Assembly (NCBI RefSeq): GCF_900101095.1
Contig: NZ_FNFM01000004.1
Location: 248,001 to 312,000 of the forward strand
DNA from: Actinopolyspora mzabensis
Lineage (GTDB): Bacteria > Actinomycetota > Actinomycetes > Mycobacteriales > Pseudonocardiaceae
DNA length: 64,000 nucleotides
Reading direction: 5' to 3'
Of this stretch, positions 35,055-44,223 are shown piece after piece (position 1 is the stretch's first letter; each line of letters begins with the position of its first letter). Made by a program: the position numbers and the translations under genes. The notes under the pieces are model-generated. The model had not been told where the DNA came from. It did not search any database and worked only from the letters and a program-made list of their open reading frames with translations.

Positions 35055-35846
35055 GTGAGTGAATCAGCGGACGCACGAGGCAGAGGATCGGGGGCCTTGG
35101 TTCAGTCGGTGGACCGTGCCGTGACGATCCTGGAACTCGTGGCACGCAACGGCGAGGTCGGCATAACCGAGATCGCCGGAGAACTGGGCGTGCACAAGTC
35201 CACCGCGTCGAGGCTGGTCAGTGTGTTGGAAACACGTGGCCTGGTGGAACAGCTCAAGGACAGGGGCAAATACGTCATCGGATTCGGGGTGGTCCGCCTC
35301 GCGGGCGCAGCCACCGAACGGATGGACCTGCCGCGCCTCGGCGCACCGTACTGTGACTCGCTCGCCGCCGAACTCGGCGAGACCGTCAACATCGCCATCC
35401 GGGATCATGACGTGGCGATCAATATCAGCCAGGCGCGCGGCACAGCTTCCGTCACCGCGCACAACTGGGTGGGACAGCGAACACCGCTGCATGCCACTTC
35501 GAGCGGCAAGGTGCTGTTCGCGCACGCCCCCACCGAGGATCGGGAGGATCTGCTCGGTGAGGAACTGCAACGCTACACGGCGCGAACCATCACCGATTCC
35601 GAAGAGCTCCGCAAGGAGTTCCAGGCCATCGAACGCGACGGTTACGCGACCAGCTACGAGGAGCTCGAACTGGGACTGAACGCGGCGGCGGTCGCCGTGT
35701 ACAACCACAACGGTGGGGTCATCGCAGCGCTGAGCGCTTCCGGACCATCCTACCGGTTCTCCCGCAGAAGGATGCGTGAACTCGTCGACGCGATGACGGT
35801 GGCCTCCAAGGAGCTCTCGGCCCAGCTGGGGTATCTCGAAACCTGA
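35055..35846 (+). CDS. IclR-family transcription regulator
   Basis: A 263-residue regulator: winged-helix domain (about 14-75, SVDRAVTILELVARN, then VHKSTASRLVSVLETRGLVEQ) and an effector domain (95-255) with TPLHATSSGKVLFAHA and SYEELELGLNAAAVAVYNH. The start is GTG. It follows the sox operon by 334 bases, so control of betaine or sarcosine genes is possible but unproven. Confidence 0.9.
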   Translation: MSESADARGRGSGALVQSVDRAVTILELVARNGEVGITEIAGELGVHKSTASRLVSVLETRGLVEQLKDRGKYVIGFGVVRLAGAATERMDLPRLGAPYCDSLAAELGETVNIAIRDHDVAINISQARGTASVTAHNWVGQRTPLHATSSGKVLFAHAPTEDREDLLGEELQRYTARTITDSEELRKEFQAIERDGYATSYEELELGLNAAAVAVYNHNGGVIAALSASGPSYRFSRRRMRELVDAMTVASKELSAQLGYLET

Positions 35847-35954
35847 GCATTCCGCACCGGGCCGACTCGTTCCGCGGAGCGGACGCGCCTCGTCCTCGAC
35901 GCTTCTCCCGGAACCGCTGTGGTCCGACAGATGCCGCCCCGGTGGTCAACCGGT

Positions 35955-36791
35955 CTACGTGCCGGATGGCGATCCTAGTGGCACTACCGCCACGGGGCGA
36001 TTCGCGTGCCGAGTCACTCCGATGAGCGTGGAGCCGGACCCGTTTCGGGCGAGGTTTCCGTCGGTTCCGCGGCCAACGATCAGCAGCGCGGCGTTCTCAC
36101 TGGTTCTCGTGAGTACCGGAACCGGCTGGCCGCCCCGTACGCTCCGGCTGACTCGCACTTCCGGATACTTCTCGGCCCAACCGTCCGACCGTTCGGACAG
36201 CCAGTGCTCCAATGCCTGTCGCAGCCGTTCCCCGTGGTGGGGTGACAGCGGTGTTCGTACCGTCTCCCCGTAGTCGGACTCGTGCCAGGATCTTACGATT
36301 TCGAGCCGAGGATCCTCGCGTAGCGCTGCCGCCTCGAAGGCGTACTGCAGCAGGGGAGCATCGTCCCCGTCCTCGTGGAGCCCCACCACCACGGGGCCGT
36401 TCCACGAGCCGCTCGTGCCGTTGGTCAGCACCACGGGGCAGTGGGCGCGTCCGGCGACGGCGGCGCTGACCGAGCCGAGTGGTTTTCCACCGAGCCCGCC
36501 GAGCACCAGTTCGTGAGCGTTGCGGGACTCACGGATCAGACACTCCACCGGATCACCCAGCACCACACTGGTCACCACGCACAGTTCCGGCCGCAGCGTC
36601 CGGCAGCGCGCGGACACTTCCTCGACCGTCCGGGCCGCGTAGTACTGGAGCGCTTCGTCCTCGTGGACCACCACCAGGCACAGCGCGGAATCGGTGCGGA
36701 CACTTTCCTCGGATGCCCACAGTGCCGCCTGCAGTGCGGATATCGACCCGTCGACGCCTACCACGATGTGTTGTTGATCCGGTGGCAACAT
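35955..36791 (-). CDS. Tandem universal stress protein
   Basis: A 278-residue cytoplasmic protein with two UspA domains (about 6-135 and 140-275). Each ends in the ATP-binding pattern: GGLGGKPLGSVSAAVAG in the first, GRGTDGNLARNGSGS in the second. The ATG at 36791 gives the family start (QHIVVGVDGS at 8-17); a frame extension to 36848 has no better ribosome site. Double-domain Usp proteins are common in actinobacteria under dormancy or redox stress; no DosR-type box is evident here. Confidence 0.87.
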   Translation of the reverse strand: MLPPDQQHIVVGVDGSISALQAALWASEESVRTDSALCLVVVHEDEALQYYAARTVEEVSARCRTLRPELCVVTSVVLGDPVECLIRESRNAHELVLGGLGGKPLGSVSAAVAGRAHCPVVLTNGTSGSWNGPVVVGLHEDGDDAPLLQYAFEAAALREDPRLEIVRSWHESDYGETVRTPLSPHHGERLRQALEHWLSERSDGWAEKYPEVRVSRSVRGGQPVPVLTRTSENAALLIVGRGTDGNLARNGSGSTLIGVTRHANRPVAVVPLGSPSGT

Positions 36792-36921
36792 CTTTTCGCT
36801 CCGCTCGGAAAGAACCTGTCTCTCCCGCGAGGGGAGAGGAACTCTCACAGGTAACCCTGTTGTAGCCCGGCCGAGGGCGACTAGGGTCGAACGTCACCGG
36901 AACAGCGGCCCGACGGCCCCG

Positions 36922-38121
36922 CTACTGATCCAGTCCGTACCGGTGTTGGTCCAGTTCGTCCCCGGGAATCACCGTGGTGTTCTGTTCGGAGTTCTCCGGC
37001 TCGCCGTCGCTCTCGTACTCCGCTCGGATCTCGGTTGCCTCCCGCGACATCTCGTGCTCGTCGAGCACATCAGCCAGTCGACGCGCGAAGAGTGGCCGCT
37101 GTTCGTCGTCCTCGGGATGGCTCGCCTCGATCATGTGTCTGGCGAACAGCACCCGAATGCTCGTGCGGTCCTGTGCTTCGTCCATTCCCGAGATTTCCGG
37201 CGGCGCGGTCTCCCCGCCCGAGGCGAAAGTCCGGCGTGCGAACGTGGTGCCGCTCACAGCGGTGTCCGAGGTGAAGAAACCGGTGGCGGGGACCCACTGG
37301 GCCGAGGCCGCACCGTGCCGCGTGGCTTCCTCCGGACTGTGGGCCAGCGCCGACAGTTGGGAGAGTGTGTCGACCAACCCCACCGCCTCCTCCAGCCGTT
37401 GCCTGGACACATCCTCCTGCGCGAGCCACCACACCACCGCGTTGGCGGTGTCCTTGAGCGCGTCGTTGGTCAGGTACTCGCGATAACCGCGTTCCCCGTC
37501 GCGCCTGCGCTGTCGTATCTCCTCGTCCTTGGCCACATCGCCGAGTGCGCGCAGCCGCTGTTCGTCGGTCTCCCGCATCGTCAGCGATACGTCCTGCGCC
37601 CAAGCCTGCAGGTGCCCCGCCGGGTCCTGCCGCATCACCCCCAGTGCGTCCCGCAGTCGATGAGTGGTGATCCCGTGATCCAGCGCTCCGGTCTCCGCGG
37701 TCACCGCGCAGGCACGTCGGTAGACCGCGTCCACCGCGATGGCCTGCTGTCGCTCCGGAGAAGGGCCCGCTGCGCCGGGAGCCGCTATCCAGTGCACCGT
37801 GGCCGACAACAGCAGCCGGTACTCCGGATGTTGGGTGGGCACCCACAGCCCCTCGACCTGGTGCGAAGGGTGAGTGGAGGGAGCCTGTTCGGGTGGTTGT
37901 TGCTGTCGCTGTTCCTGCTGCTGCCGCATCTCCTCACGGATACGTTGTTCCTCGCGCCGCCTGCTGATCCGCCTGCCCAGCGGCTGTGGGGCCGCAGCCA
38001 ACGCCAACGCCAACGGCAGCCACAGCCACGCCGGCCATCCCGCAGTCAGCCCCAGCACCAACGGGACGATCGCGGCCACCACACCGAGCGCGCCGAGCAG
38101 TGCCTTTTCCTCACCGGTCAT
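36922..38121 (-). CDS. Membrane-anchored protein of unknown function
   Basis: A 399-residue protein I do not recognise. After MTGEEKALLG, residues 8-50 form two closely spaced hydrophobic segments (VVAAIVPLVLGLTAGW, LWLPLALALAAAP). A charged Arg/Glu/Gln-rich stretch (about 53-85, including QQQEQRQQQ) suggests a coiled or flexible linker, then a soluble, mostly helical domain rich in Asp, Glu and Arg. The last 30 residues are acidic. The ATG at 38121 has GAGGGGG upstream. It lies alone between the stress protein and a MetE-core gene. A cytoplasmic-facing scaffold is as much as can be said. Confidence 0.72.
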   Translation of the reverse strand: MTGEEKALLGALGVVAAIVPLVLGLTAGWPAWLWLPLALALAAAPQPLGRRISRRREEQRIREEMRQQQEQRQQQPPEQAPSTHPSHQVEGLWVPTQHPEYRLLLSATVHWIAAPGAAGPSPERQQAIAVDAVYRRACAVTAETGALDHGITTHRLRDALGVMRQDPAGHLQAWAQDVSLTMRETDEQRLRALGDVAKDEEIRQRRRDGERGYREYLTNDALKDTANAVVWWLAQEDVSRQRLEEAVGLVDTLSQLSALAHSPEEATRHGAASAQWVPATGFFTSDTAVSGTTFARRTFASGGETAPPEISGMDEAQDRTSIRVLFARHMIEASHPEDDEQRPLFARRLADVLDEHEMSREATEIRAEYESDGEPENSEQNTTVIPGDELDQHRYGLDQ

Positions 38122-38462
38122 GACCGAGCCCCCTCGACGAGGTCGATTGCGCCGATACGGCCGCGCGAGCTCCGGCGCCGCCGGTGACCGGCGTCGTGCC
38201 GCTGCCGTGGGGTTCACCGCTCGGGCAGTGACGGCGGCGGTCGGTGCCGACCGGGTGACCGGATCGCGCGGTCAAGTCCCGTGCCTACCGGTTGGACCTG
38301 GCATCGGGGTACCGCCGTTGATCGAGTTCGCTCGAATGGAGCATACGCGTGGTGGGGGATCGTCCTCGTCGTGTGCTGCGGCAGGCGCCCCCGGGACTCG
38401 GCGGTGCAATGACGACGAGACTCCGCCGCGTGCCGGGGGCGCCGCTCCGAGCGGTCTCCGGA
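38122..38462. other. Intergenic region with a long inverted repeat
   Basis: 341 bases without a supported gene. It contains the hairpin at 38384-38443 downstream of the MetE-core gene and probably the promoter of the unknown membrane protein. Confidence 0.45.
38384..38443 (-). terminator. Inverted repeat after the MetE-core gene
   Basis: Perfect 11-base arms GGCGCCCCCGG (38384-38394) and CCGGGGGCGCC (38433-38443), with an inner GGCGG/CCGCC pair. It lies 20 bases beyond the stop of the minus-strand MetE-core gene. Confidence 0.5.
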
Positions 38463-39584
38463 TCAGTCGCCCCACACCTCACGCGCGGTTTCGACGATCA
38501 GTCGCAGCTTGGCCGCCTGCTGTTCGTGGTCCAGCGCGTTGCCCTCCTGCGTGGAGGCGAATCCGCACTGCGGTGACAGGCAGAGCTGGTCGATGTCGAT
38601 GTATTTGGTGGCTTCTTCGATACGCCGTTTCAGCGCGTCCTTGGACTCCAGCTCGCCGCGTTTGGTGGTGACCAGCCCGAGCACGACCATCTTGTCGTCG
38701 GGGACGAAGCGCAGTGGGGCGAACCCTCCCGAACGTTCGTCGTCGAACTCCAGGAAGAATCCGTCCACGTCGAGCTCGTTGAACACCGCCTCCGCGACGA
38801 ACTCGTAGCCGCCCTCGGCCACCCACGAGGAGCGGAAGTTGCCCCGGCACATGTGCGTGGTCACCGCCATGTCGGCCGGACGAGCGGCGAGGGCCGCGTT
38901 CATCTGCTTGATGTTGCGCAGGTGCTGGTGCTCGGCGTCGTCGCCGCGCTCGGCCAGTTGGGCGCGTTGGGCCGGATCGTTGAGGTAGGCCAGACTGGTG
39001 TCGTCGAGCTGGAGGTACTTGCAGCCCCTGGCGGCCATGGCCCGGATCTGGTCGGCGTAGGCGGCCGAGAGGTCGTTCCAGAACTGCTCGATGTCCGGGT
39101 ACACCTCCGGACTGATCGCCGCGGGGCCGCCCCGGTAGTGGACCATGCTCGGCGAGGGCATCGTCAGCTTGGGGGTGGCCGTGCTGACCTGAGCGGCCAG
39201 GTAGGCGAAGTCCTCGCCGAAGATCGGTTCCCCGAGTCGGATCCTCCCGTCGATCCGGGTTGCCGAGGGGGCGAACTCGATGTCACCCGCTTCGTTGTGG
39301 AACCGCACGGACATCGTGGAGTCACTGGCGTTGATGCCGTCCAGCTTGTAGATGAAGTCCATGTGCCACGTGGAGCGGCGGAACTCACCGTCGGTCGCGG
39401 TGGAAAGCCCGATGTCCTCCTGCATGGCCACCACCTCACGTACCGCGCGGTCCTCGGTTTCGCGCAGCGCCTCGGCGGACAGCTCGCCCGCCGCGAACTT
39501 CTCGCGTGCCGAGTGCAGGTACGAGGGGCGCAGCAGGCTGCCCACGTGGTCGGCCCGGTAGGGCGGGAAAGAACGTTGTGCCAT
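38463..39584 (-). CDS. MetE C-terminal-domain (cobalamin-independent) methyltransferase
   Basis: A 373-residue single-barrel protein related to the C-terminal half of methionine synthase MetE. Zinc-ligand candidates are His and Cys in THMCRGNF, a Glu near EFDD, and Cys in LSPQCGFAS. The start YRADHVGSLLRP is typical of the stand-alone MetE-core family. These proteins transfer a methyl group to a thiol, but the methyl donor (methyl-THF, methylcobamide protein or a methylated amine) is not fixed by sequence. Near betaine and sarcosine genes it could link demethylation to methionine. An IclR gene is divergent from it. Confidence 0.85.
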   Translation of the reverse strand: MAQRSFPPYRADHVGSLLRPSYLHSAREKFAAGELSAEALRETEDRAVREVVAMQEDIGLSTATDGEFRRSTWHMDFIYKLDGINASDSTMSVRFHNEAGDIEFAPSATRIDGRIRLGEPIFGEDFAYLAAQVSTATPKLTMPSPSMVHYRGGPAAISPEVYPDIEQFWNDLSAAYADQIRAMAARGCKYLQLDDTSLAYLNDPAQRAQLAERGDDAEHQHLRNIKQMNAALAARPADMAVTTHMCRGNFRSSWVAEGGYEFVAEAVFNELDVDGFFLEFDDERSGGFAPLRFVPDDKMVVLGLVTTKRGELESKDALKRRIEEATKYIDIDQLCLSPQCGFASTQEGNALDHEQQAAKLRLIVETAREVWGD

Positions 39585-39901
39585 GACCGCGACAGTAGGG
39601 CACCCTTTGTGGAACTTGTTGGTTTCGAAACAGGGGGAGCTCGTTGCGCAGCGGTTCCGCGTCGGCCGGACGTGATGGGACCCTGGACGCTCGTGATTTC
39701 GTTTCCGTTGAACGGAAAATCCGGTTTCGTGTAGGAGTGATCCGGATCATCCTCGGACGGATGTCCGGTTCCGGAGAACGTGGCGAGCAGGTGAGAGGCC
39801 CGGTGGGGTGACTCGCGGCCAGCGGTCCCCAAGGGTCCGTGAGGGCGACGGTCTCGTCGCACTCGAACCGAGTGCAGGGAGCCGACTGCAGGGAGCGTGG
39901 T
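39585..39901. other. Divergent promoter region, metE-core/IclR
   Basis: 317 bases between divergently read genes, with no supported gene. Its main feature is the 17-base palindrome at 39702-39718. Confidence 0.5.
39702..39718. promoter_or_regulatory. Palindrome TTTCCGTTGAACGGAAA, candidate IclR operator
   Basis: Perfect 8-base arms TTTCCGTT/AACGGAAA around one G, midway between the MetE-core gene and the IclR gene. Both the symmetry and the divergent position suit the adjacent IclR regulator. Confidence 0.55.
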
Positions 39902-40702
39902 ATGGCACCGACCAGGGAGGGGGCCGCCGGGCGCGACGACCGTTCCGTCACCGGGAAGCTGTTCATGCTGCTGTCGGCCTTCAGATCAGGCAGCGCGGAA
40001 TTGACGCTCAGCGAGATCGCACACCGATCCGGACTGGCCATGACCACGGTGCACCGGTTGGTCGGTGAGCTCACCGAGCGGGGAGTTCTGGAACGCGGTT
40101 CCGATCGTCGCTACCGGGTCGGACTGGCGCTGTTCGAGATCGCCGCGCTGGCCCCGCGAGGGCCCGGACTGCGCGAGGTGGCGCTGCCCTACATGGAGGA
40201 TCTCTACGAGGTCACCAGGGAAAACGTGCAGTTGGGGGTCAGGGCCGACGAGGAGGTCGTGTTCGTGGAACGGCTCGCCGGGCGCGCCTCGGTGGGAGTG
40301 CGGACCAGAATCGGTGGCAGGTTTCCGATGCCGCCGACCGGTGTGGGCTTGGTGCTGCTCGCGCACGCTCCGTCCGAGGTCCGCCAACGCGTGTTGGCGG
40401 CGCCGCTGCGCCGGTTCACCTCCCACACGCTGACCGACCCGGAGCGGGTGCGAAGGGTGCTGGCAGACGTTCGCAGGGACGGGTTCGCGGTCAGCGACCG
40501 GCAGGTGACCTCCGACGCCCTCTCGGTGGCAGCGCCCGTCTTCGACGGCTCCGGTGCGGTGGTGGCGGCGCTCTCGGTGGTGCTGCGTTTCGGCAGCGTC
40601 CGGCCGAGCTCGCTGGCTCCGGCCGTGCGGATGGCAGCTCGCGGGATCTCCCGCGCGCTGAGCTCCGCACCGGATTCCACCGGCGGCTCGCTGGCGGGCT
40701 GA
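39902..40702 (+). CDS. IclR-family transcription regulator
   Basis: A 266-residue regulator. The winged helix is at about 17-75 (VTGKLFMLLSAFRSGSAELTLSEIA, MTTVHRLVGELTERGVLER) and the effector domain follows, with GVRTRIGGRFPMPPTGVGLVLLAHA. The ATG at 39902 with GGGAG upstream is preferred to a frame extension. It probably controls the divergent MetE-core gene through the palindrome between them. Confidence 0.88.
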   Translation: MAPTREGAAGRDDRSVTGKLFMLLSAFRSGSAELTLSEIAHRSGLAMTTVHRLVGELTERGVLERGSDRRYRVGLALFEIAALAPRGPGLREVALPYMEDLYEVTRENVQLGVRADEEVVFVERLAGRASVGVRTRIGGRFPMPPTGVGLVLLAHAPSEVRQRVLAAPLRRFTSHTLTDPERVRRVLADVRRDGFAVSDRQVTSDALSVAAPVFDGSGAVVAALSVVLRFGSVRPSSLAPAVRMAARGISRALSSAPDSTGGSLAG

Positions 40703-40775
40703 GCGGTTCCCGATGGGGCGAGGTGGTGGTTGCCGCCGGCGCGCACCGGATGTTCGGGCCCGGCCGGGCCCGAGG

Positions 40776-41297
40776 TCAACCGAGAACGGTACAGGTGCTC
40801 GATGCCGTGGCGAGCAGTTTGCCCGTCGAATCCCGGAGCTCGCCCTCCGCGAACGCCACCTGTCGTCCCGGTTTGGTAACCCTGCCGAGGGCGTGGAGTT
40901 CTCCGGTGTCGAGGTGGATGGCGCGCAGGTAGCTGACCTTGATCTCGGCCGAACTGTAGCCCGTACCGGCGGGAAGCGTGCTGTGCACGGCACAGCCGGT
41001 CACCGAGTCGAGCAGGGTGCAGGCCAGTCCGCCGTGCACCATGCCGATCGGGTTGTAGGCCGACTCGTCGGGGAGGCAGCTGAACTCCACCTCGCCCTCG
41101 GCCACGCTGCTGATCCGCATGTCACCGAACAGTGCGCTGATCGGTGGTGGCGGCAGCTCGCCGCGATGCATCGCCGACAGGTAGTCCAGTCCGGACATGC
41201 CGGTGGCCGCGCGGGCACCCGTGGTGGGGTCGTACCAGGTGACGGTCTTGCTGCGTGGTTCTCCCCAGTCGTGGCCGGTTTCGTTCCCATCGTTCAT
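40776..41297 (-). CDS. PaaI-family hotdog thioesterase
   Basis: A 173-residue acyl-CoA thioesterase-like protein. The hotdog active-site segment is NPIGMVHGGLACTLLDSVTGCAV, with the family's His-Gly-Gly and an acidic residue in the central helix, then SSAEIKVSYLRAI and RVTKPGRQVAFAEGEL. The ATG at 41297 is preferred over upstream frame extension. Substrate unknown. Confidence 0.85.
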   Translation of the reverse strand: MNDGNETGHDWGEPRSKTVTWYDPTTGARAATGMSGLDYLSAMHRGELPPPPISALFGDMRISSVAEGEVEFSCLPDESAYNPIGMVHGGLACTLLDSVTGCAVHSTLPAGTGYSSAEIKVSYLRAIHLDTGELHALGRVTKPGRQVAFAEGELRDSTGKLLATASSTCTVLG

Positions 41298-41430
41298 GGC
41301 CGACAACGCTACCTCCGGTGCCGGGCCGCTGAACCGCCCTGTCGCTTTGTGGCTCAGCGCTTCGGCGGCTTCGCCGTGCCGGCGCGGATGCTTCCGGGCG
41401 CCGGGTAGGAGAACTCTCCGGATCGGTTCT

Positions 41431-41946
41431 TCAGTTCGTCGCTTCGGAGTGCTGGTTCTTGAGCGTGAGGTAGTGCTGGGCGTTGGCCGTGATGAGCTCT
41501 CGCTCCTCCCCGGTGGTTTCGCGGCGTACCTTGCCCGGCACACCCGCCACCAGCGAGTTCGGCGGGATCTCGGTGCCCTCCAGGATCACGGTGCCCGCCG
41601 CGATGATGCTGCCGGAACCGACGCGCGCCCCGTTGAGCACGGTGGCGCTCATGCCCACCAGCACGTTGTCCTCGACGGTGCAGCCGTGCAGCACCGCGCG
41701 ATGACCCACCGAGACGTACTCGCCGAGCTCCACCGGGATTCCGGGGTCGGCGTGTGCGACGCAGCCGTCCTGGAGATTGCTGTGGCGCCCGATCGAGATG
41801 CTGTCGCAGTCGGCGCGTACGACCGAGGCGTACCAGACGCTCGCCCCCTCCGCCAGGGTGACCGCACCGGCCAACGTGGCGGTCGGAGCCACCCAGGCCC
41901 CGTCCCGCACGGTCGGGCTCGTCCCGTTCAGCTCGATCGATTGCAT
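41431..41946 (-). CDS. Gamma-carbonic anhydrase-like hexapeptide protein
   Basis: A 171-residue left-handed beta-helix protein built from repeats such as ATLAGAVTLAEGASVWYASVVRAD. The metal-site histidines His65 (VAHAD), His82 and His87 (GHRAVLHG) are present. Family members range from carbonic anhydrase to acyltransferase-like proteins, and actinobacterial copies are usually of unproven activity. The N-terminal ATG is followed by the expected start. It lies 133 bases upstream of the thioesterase gene on the same strand. Confidence 0.88.
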   Translation of the reverse strand: MQSIELNGTSPTVRDGAWVAPTATLAGAVTLAEGASVWYASVVRADCDSISIGRHSNLQDGCVAHADPGIPVELGEYVSVGHRAVLHGCTVEDNVLVGMSATVLNGARVGSGSIIAAGTVILEGTEIPPNSLVAGVPGKVRRETTGEERELITANAQHYLTLKNQHSEATN

Positions 41947-42112
41947 GGATCCTCCGTGGCCGACGCCGATGTTTCCGCGCCAACCTACACACCGGTAGCC
42001 GGCAGCGGCACCGCCCGTCGTTGAGTCACTCAGGAGGGCGTCTCGGGATTCGTCGCAGTGTGGCGGAAGGCCCAGCGGCGTCGAATTCCGGTCGTTTCTC
42101 CGGGCTCGCCGT

Positions 42113-42661
42113 TCAGACGCCCGCCGTGCCCGCGTAGTCGGGTTCCGGGAACGGGTTGGTCAACAGGCGGTGCGGGCCACGGCGGAGTGCCGCGCTGACT
42201 CGGTCGTCCCGCAGGGTGGGGTCCGCTCCGGGGCCTTCCCGGACCAGCAGTTCGCCGGGGCCGGGGAAAGCGCCGCACGTGGGACAGTGGCCGGTGGCCT
42301 CCAGGTCGGTGTCGCAGTCGGCGTGGCTGAAGACGCGACGGGAACCGTGTGGGGAGAGCCAGCGTTCGCCCCACTGGGCGAGGGAGAATATCGCGGGCCA
42401 CAGTTCCATCCCCTGCTCGGTGAGCAGGTAGTGCACCCCGTTCGAGTGCTCCCGCCGTTCGAGTGCTCCCCTGGCGGTGAGTGTTTTCAGCCGATCGGCC
42501 AGCACGGCGCGCGGAATGTCCAGATGTGCCTGGAAGTCCTTGAACTGCCTCACCCCGTAGAAGCAGTCGCGAAGCACGAGAAGTGTCCAACGTTCCCCGA
42601 GCGCTTCCAGCGCGTGTGCCAGTGAGCAGTCCTGTCTCGAGTAGCCACGTCCCAATCCCAC
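42113..42661 (-). CDS. HxlR-family regulator
   Basis: A 182-residue winged-helix regulator with the HxlR start DCSLAHALEALGERWTLLVLRD and GVRQFKDFQAHLDIPRAVLADRL. The C-terminal extension contains Cys-x-x-Cys-type residues (CDTDLEATGHCPTCGAF) that could bind metal or sense thiols, which is inference. The start is GTG. It is divergent from the MFS exporter and probably represses it. Confidence 0.87.
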   Translation of the reverse strand: MGLGRGYSRQDCSLAHALEALGERWTLLVLRDCFYGVRQFKDFQAHLDIPRAVLADRLKTLTARGALERREHSNGVHYLLTEQGMELWPAIFSLAQWGERWLSPHGSRRVFSHADCDTDLEATGHCPTCGAFPGPGELLVREGPGADPTLRDDRVSAALRRGPHRLLTNPFPEPDYAGTAGV

Positions 42662-42729
42662 GCGACCATTCTAACAATTCACCTTTCGAATGTTTGAGTT
42701 CGCTCATTGAACCAACACTGCTAGTGTGA

Positions 42730-42754
42730 TCACCGAACAGTTCAGTCACCGAAC
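42730..42754. promoter_or_regulatory. Direct repeat TCACCGAAC x2 before the MFS gene
   Basis: Two exact copies of TCACCGAAC at 42730-42738 and 42746-42754, 16 bases apart, between the divergent hxlR and MFS genes and just upstream of the MFS start. Likely regulator site. Confidence 0.45.
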
Positions 42755-42768
42755 TTCGGGGAGTAGTA

Positions 42769-44223
42769 GTGACGACCGAATCCGTGGCCGACCGAGCCGT
42801 GGCAGCGTGGGTGACGCTGACGTTGTCGTGCGTGGCCACCCTGCTTGTTCTCATCAACTTCACCGCGCCGGTCTCGACAGTGGGGATCATCGGTGCGGAC
42901 CTCGACTCCGGAGCCTCGGGCCGGACCTGGATCCTGGGCAGTATCAGCCTCGGGCTGGCTGTGTTCCTGCTGGTTTCCGGGAGCCTGGCCGACGATTTCG
43001 GGCGTAAGCGGGTCTTCGTACTCGGCGGTGCGTTGCTGGGGCTCTCCAGCGTGGCGTGCGCCCTCGCACCCACCACAGTGATGTTCGTGCTCGCCCGCAT
43101 CGTGCAGGGTGGTGCCAGCGCTGCCCTGCTTGCCTCGGGACTCGGGCTGTTGGGCCACGTCTTCGTCCCCGGTCCGGAGCAGGCGCGAGCCACGGGGCTG
43201 TGGGGAGCGATGGTGGGTGCCGGTATCGCCGTGGGGCCGGTGTTCTCGGCACTGTTGATCAAGGTCGCCGCCTGGCCCGCTGCCTACTGGGTCATCGCGA
43301 TTCTCGCCGCCCTGCTGACACTTTGGGCGGCGCTGAGTCTCGAGGAATCCCGCAGCGATCATCCACGCGGGCTCGACATCGCCGGAGTGGTCACCCTCGG
43401 CGGTGGTCTCGCTCTCCTGGTGGCGGCCCTCACCGAGAGTCGGCAGGGTTGGGCACAGCCGAAGGTATTGGTGTTCCTCGCGTTCGGGCTGGTACTGCTG
43501 ATCGCCTTCGTACTGGTAGAACGAACGGTCGCGGAGCCGATGCTGGAACTGGAACTGTTGCGGCGTCCTGCGTTCCTCGCCGCCACGGTGGGAGCGGTGA
43601 TGATCGGTGTCGCGGTGATCGGGTTCATGACCTACGTACCAGCGGCGGCACAGCGGGTGCTCGGTCTTGGCCCACTCGCGGGTGCGGGCATCCTCGGGGT
43701 CTGGTCTGGTCTCTCCTTCGTGGTGGCACCGCAGGCTCGTCGGTTGATCGGAGTACTCGGTGCCCGGCATCAGGTCGCGGGTGGACTGGCCCTGTGCGGT
43801 CTCGGTGAGCTTGCCCTGGTCGGGATCACCGAGTGGTCCTCGTGGTGGTGGCTGGTCCCGGGGCTGGCGCTGGCCGGGGTCGGGAGTGGATTCGCCAACG
43901 CTGCCCTGGCTGGGCTGGCTGTGCGGAGTGTGCCGAACCACCGGGTGGCGATGGGCTCCGGAGCCAACAACACCGCCCGCTACGTCGGCTCGTCGCTGGG
44001 GATTGCGCTGATCGCCGCGATGCTCTCGCTGGCTCCGGGCGGGCAGGAACCGGGCCGGGACTTCGCCATCGGAATGACCTATGCGGCCCTCGTTTCGGCC
44101 GTGCTCTCACTGCTCGGGGCCGTTGTCGTGGCCCTCTGCCATCAACGCGAGTACACGGAAATCCCCTCCCGTGGCGCTCGGTGGGACCATCTCGGTCCCA
44201 CCAAGCCGTCCGGTTCGGACTAG
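42769..44223 (+). CDS. MFS drug-type exporter (DHA2-like)
   Basis: A 484-residue membrane protein with about 14 hydrophobic segments. Motif A is LADDFGRKRVFVLGG and motif C-like text is GAMVGAGIAVGPVFSALL, as in drug:H+ antiporters. The GTG at 42769 follows CGGGGAG. The divergent HxlR regulator and the direct repeats between them make an inducible efflux module likely. Its 3' end overlaps the convergent xylB stop. Confidence 0.88.
   Translation: MTTESVADRAVAAWVTLTLSCVATLLVLINFTAPVSTVGIIGADLDSGASGRTWILGSISLGLAVFLLVSGSLADDFGRKRVFVLGGALLGLSSVACALAPTTVMFVLARIVQGGASAALLASGLGLLGHVFVPGPEQARATGLWGAMVGAGIAVGPVFSALLIKVAAWPAAYWVIAILAALLTLWAALSLEESRSDHPRGLDIAGVVTLGGGLALLVAALTESRQGWAQPKVLVFLAFGLVLLIAFVLVERTVAEPMLELELLRRPAFLAATVGAVMIGVAVIGFMTYVPAAAQRVLGLGPLAGAGILGVWSGLSFVVAPQARRLIGVLGARHQVAGGLALCGLGELALVGITEWSSWWWLVPGLALAGVGSGFANAALAGLAVRSVPNHRVAMGSGANNTARYVGSSLGIALIAAMLSLAPGGQEPGRDFAIGMTYAALVSAVLSLLGAVVVALCHQREYTEIPSRGARWDHLGPTKPSGSD

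Noticed and set aside
42030-43262. 410-residue minus-strand frame covering HxlR and the MFS start
   Set aside because: It shares only DNA with the HxlR gene and is in a different frame; HxlR itself is clear.
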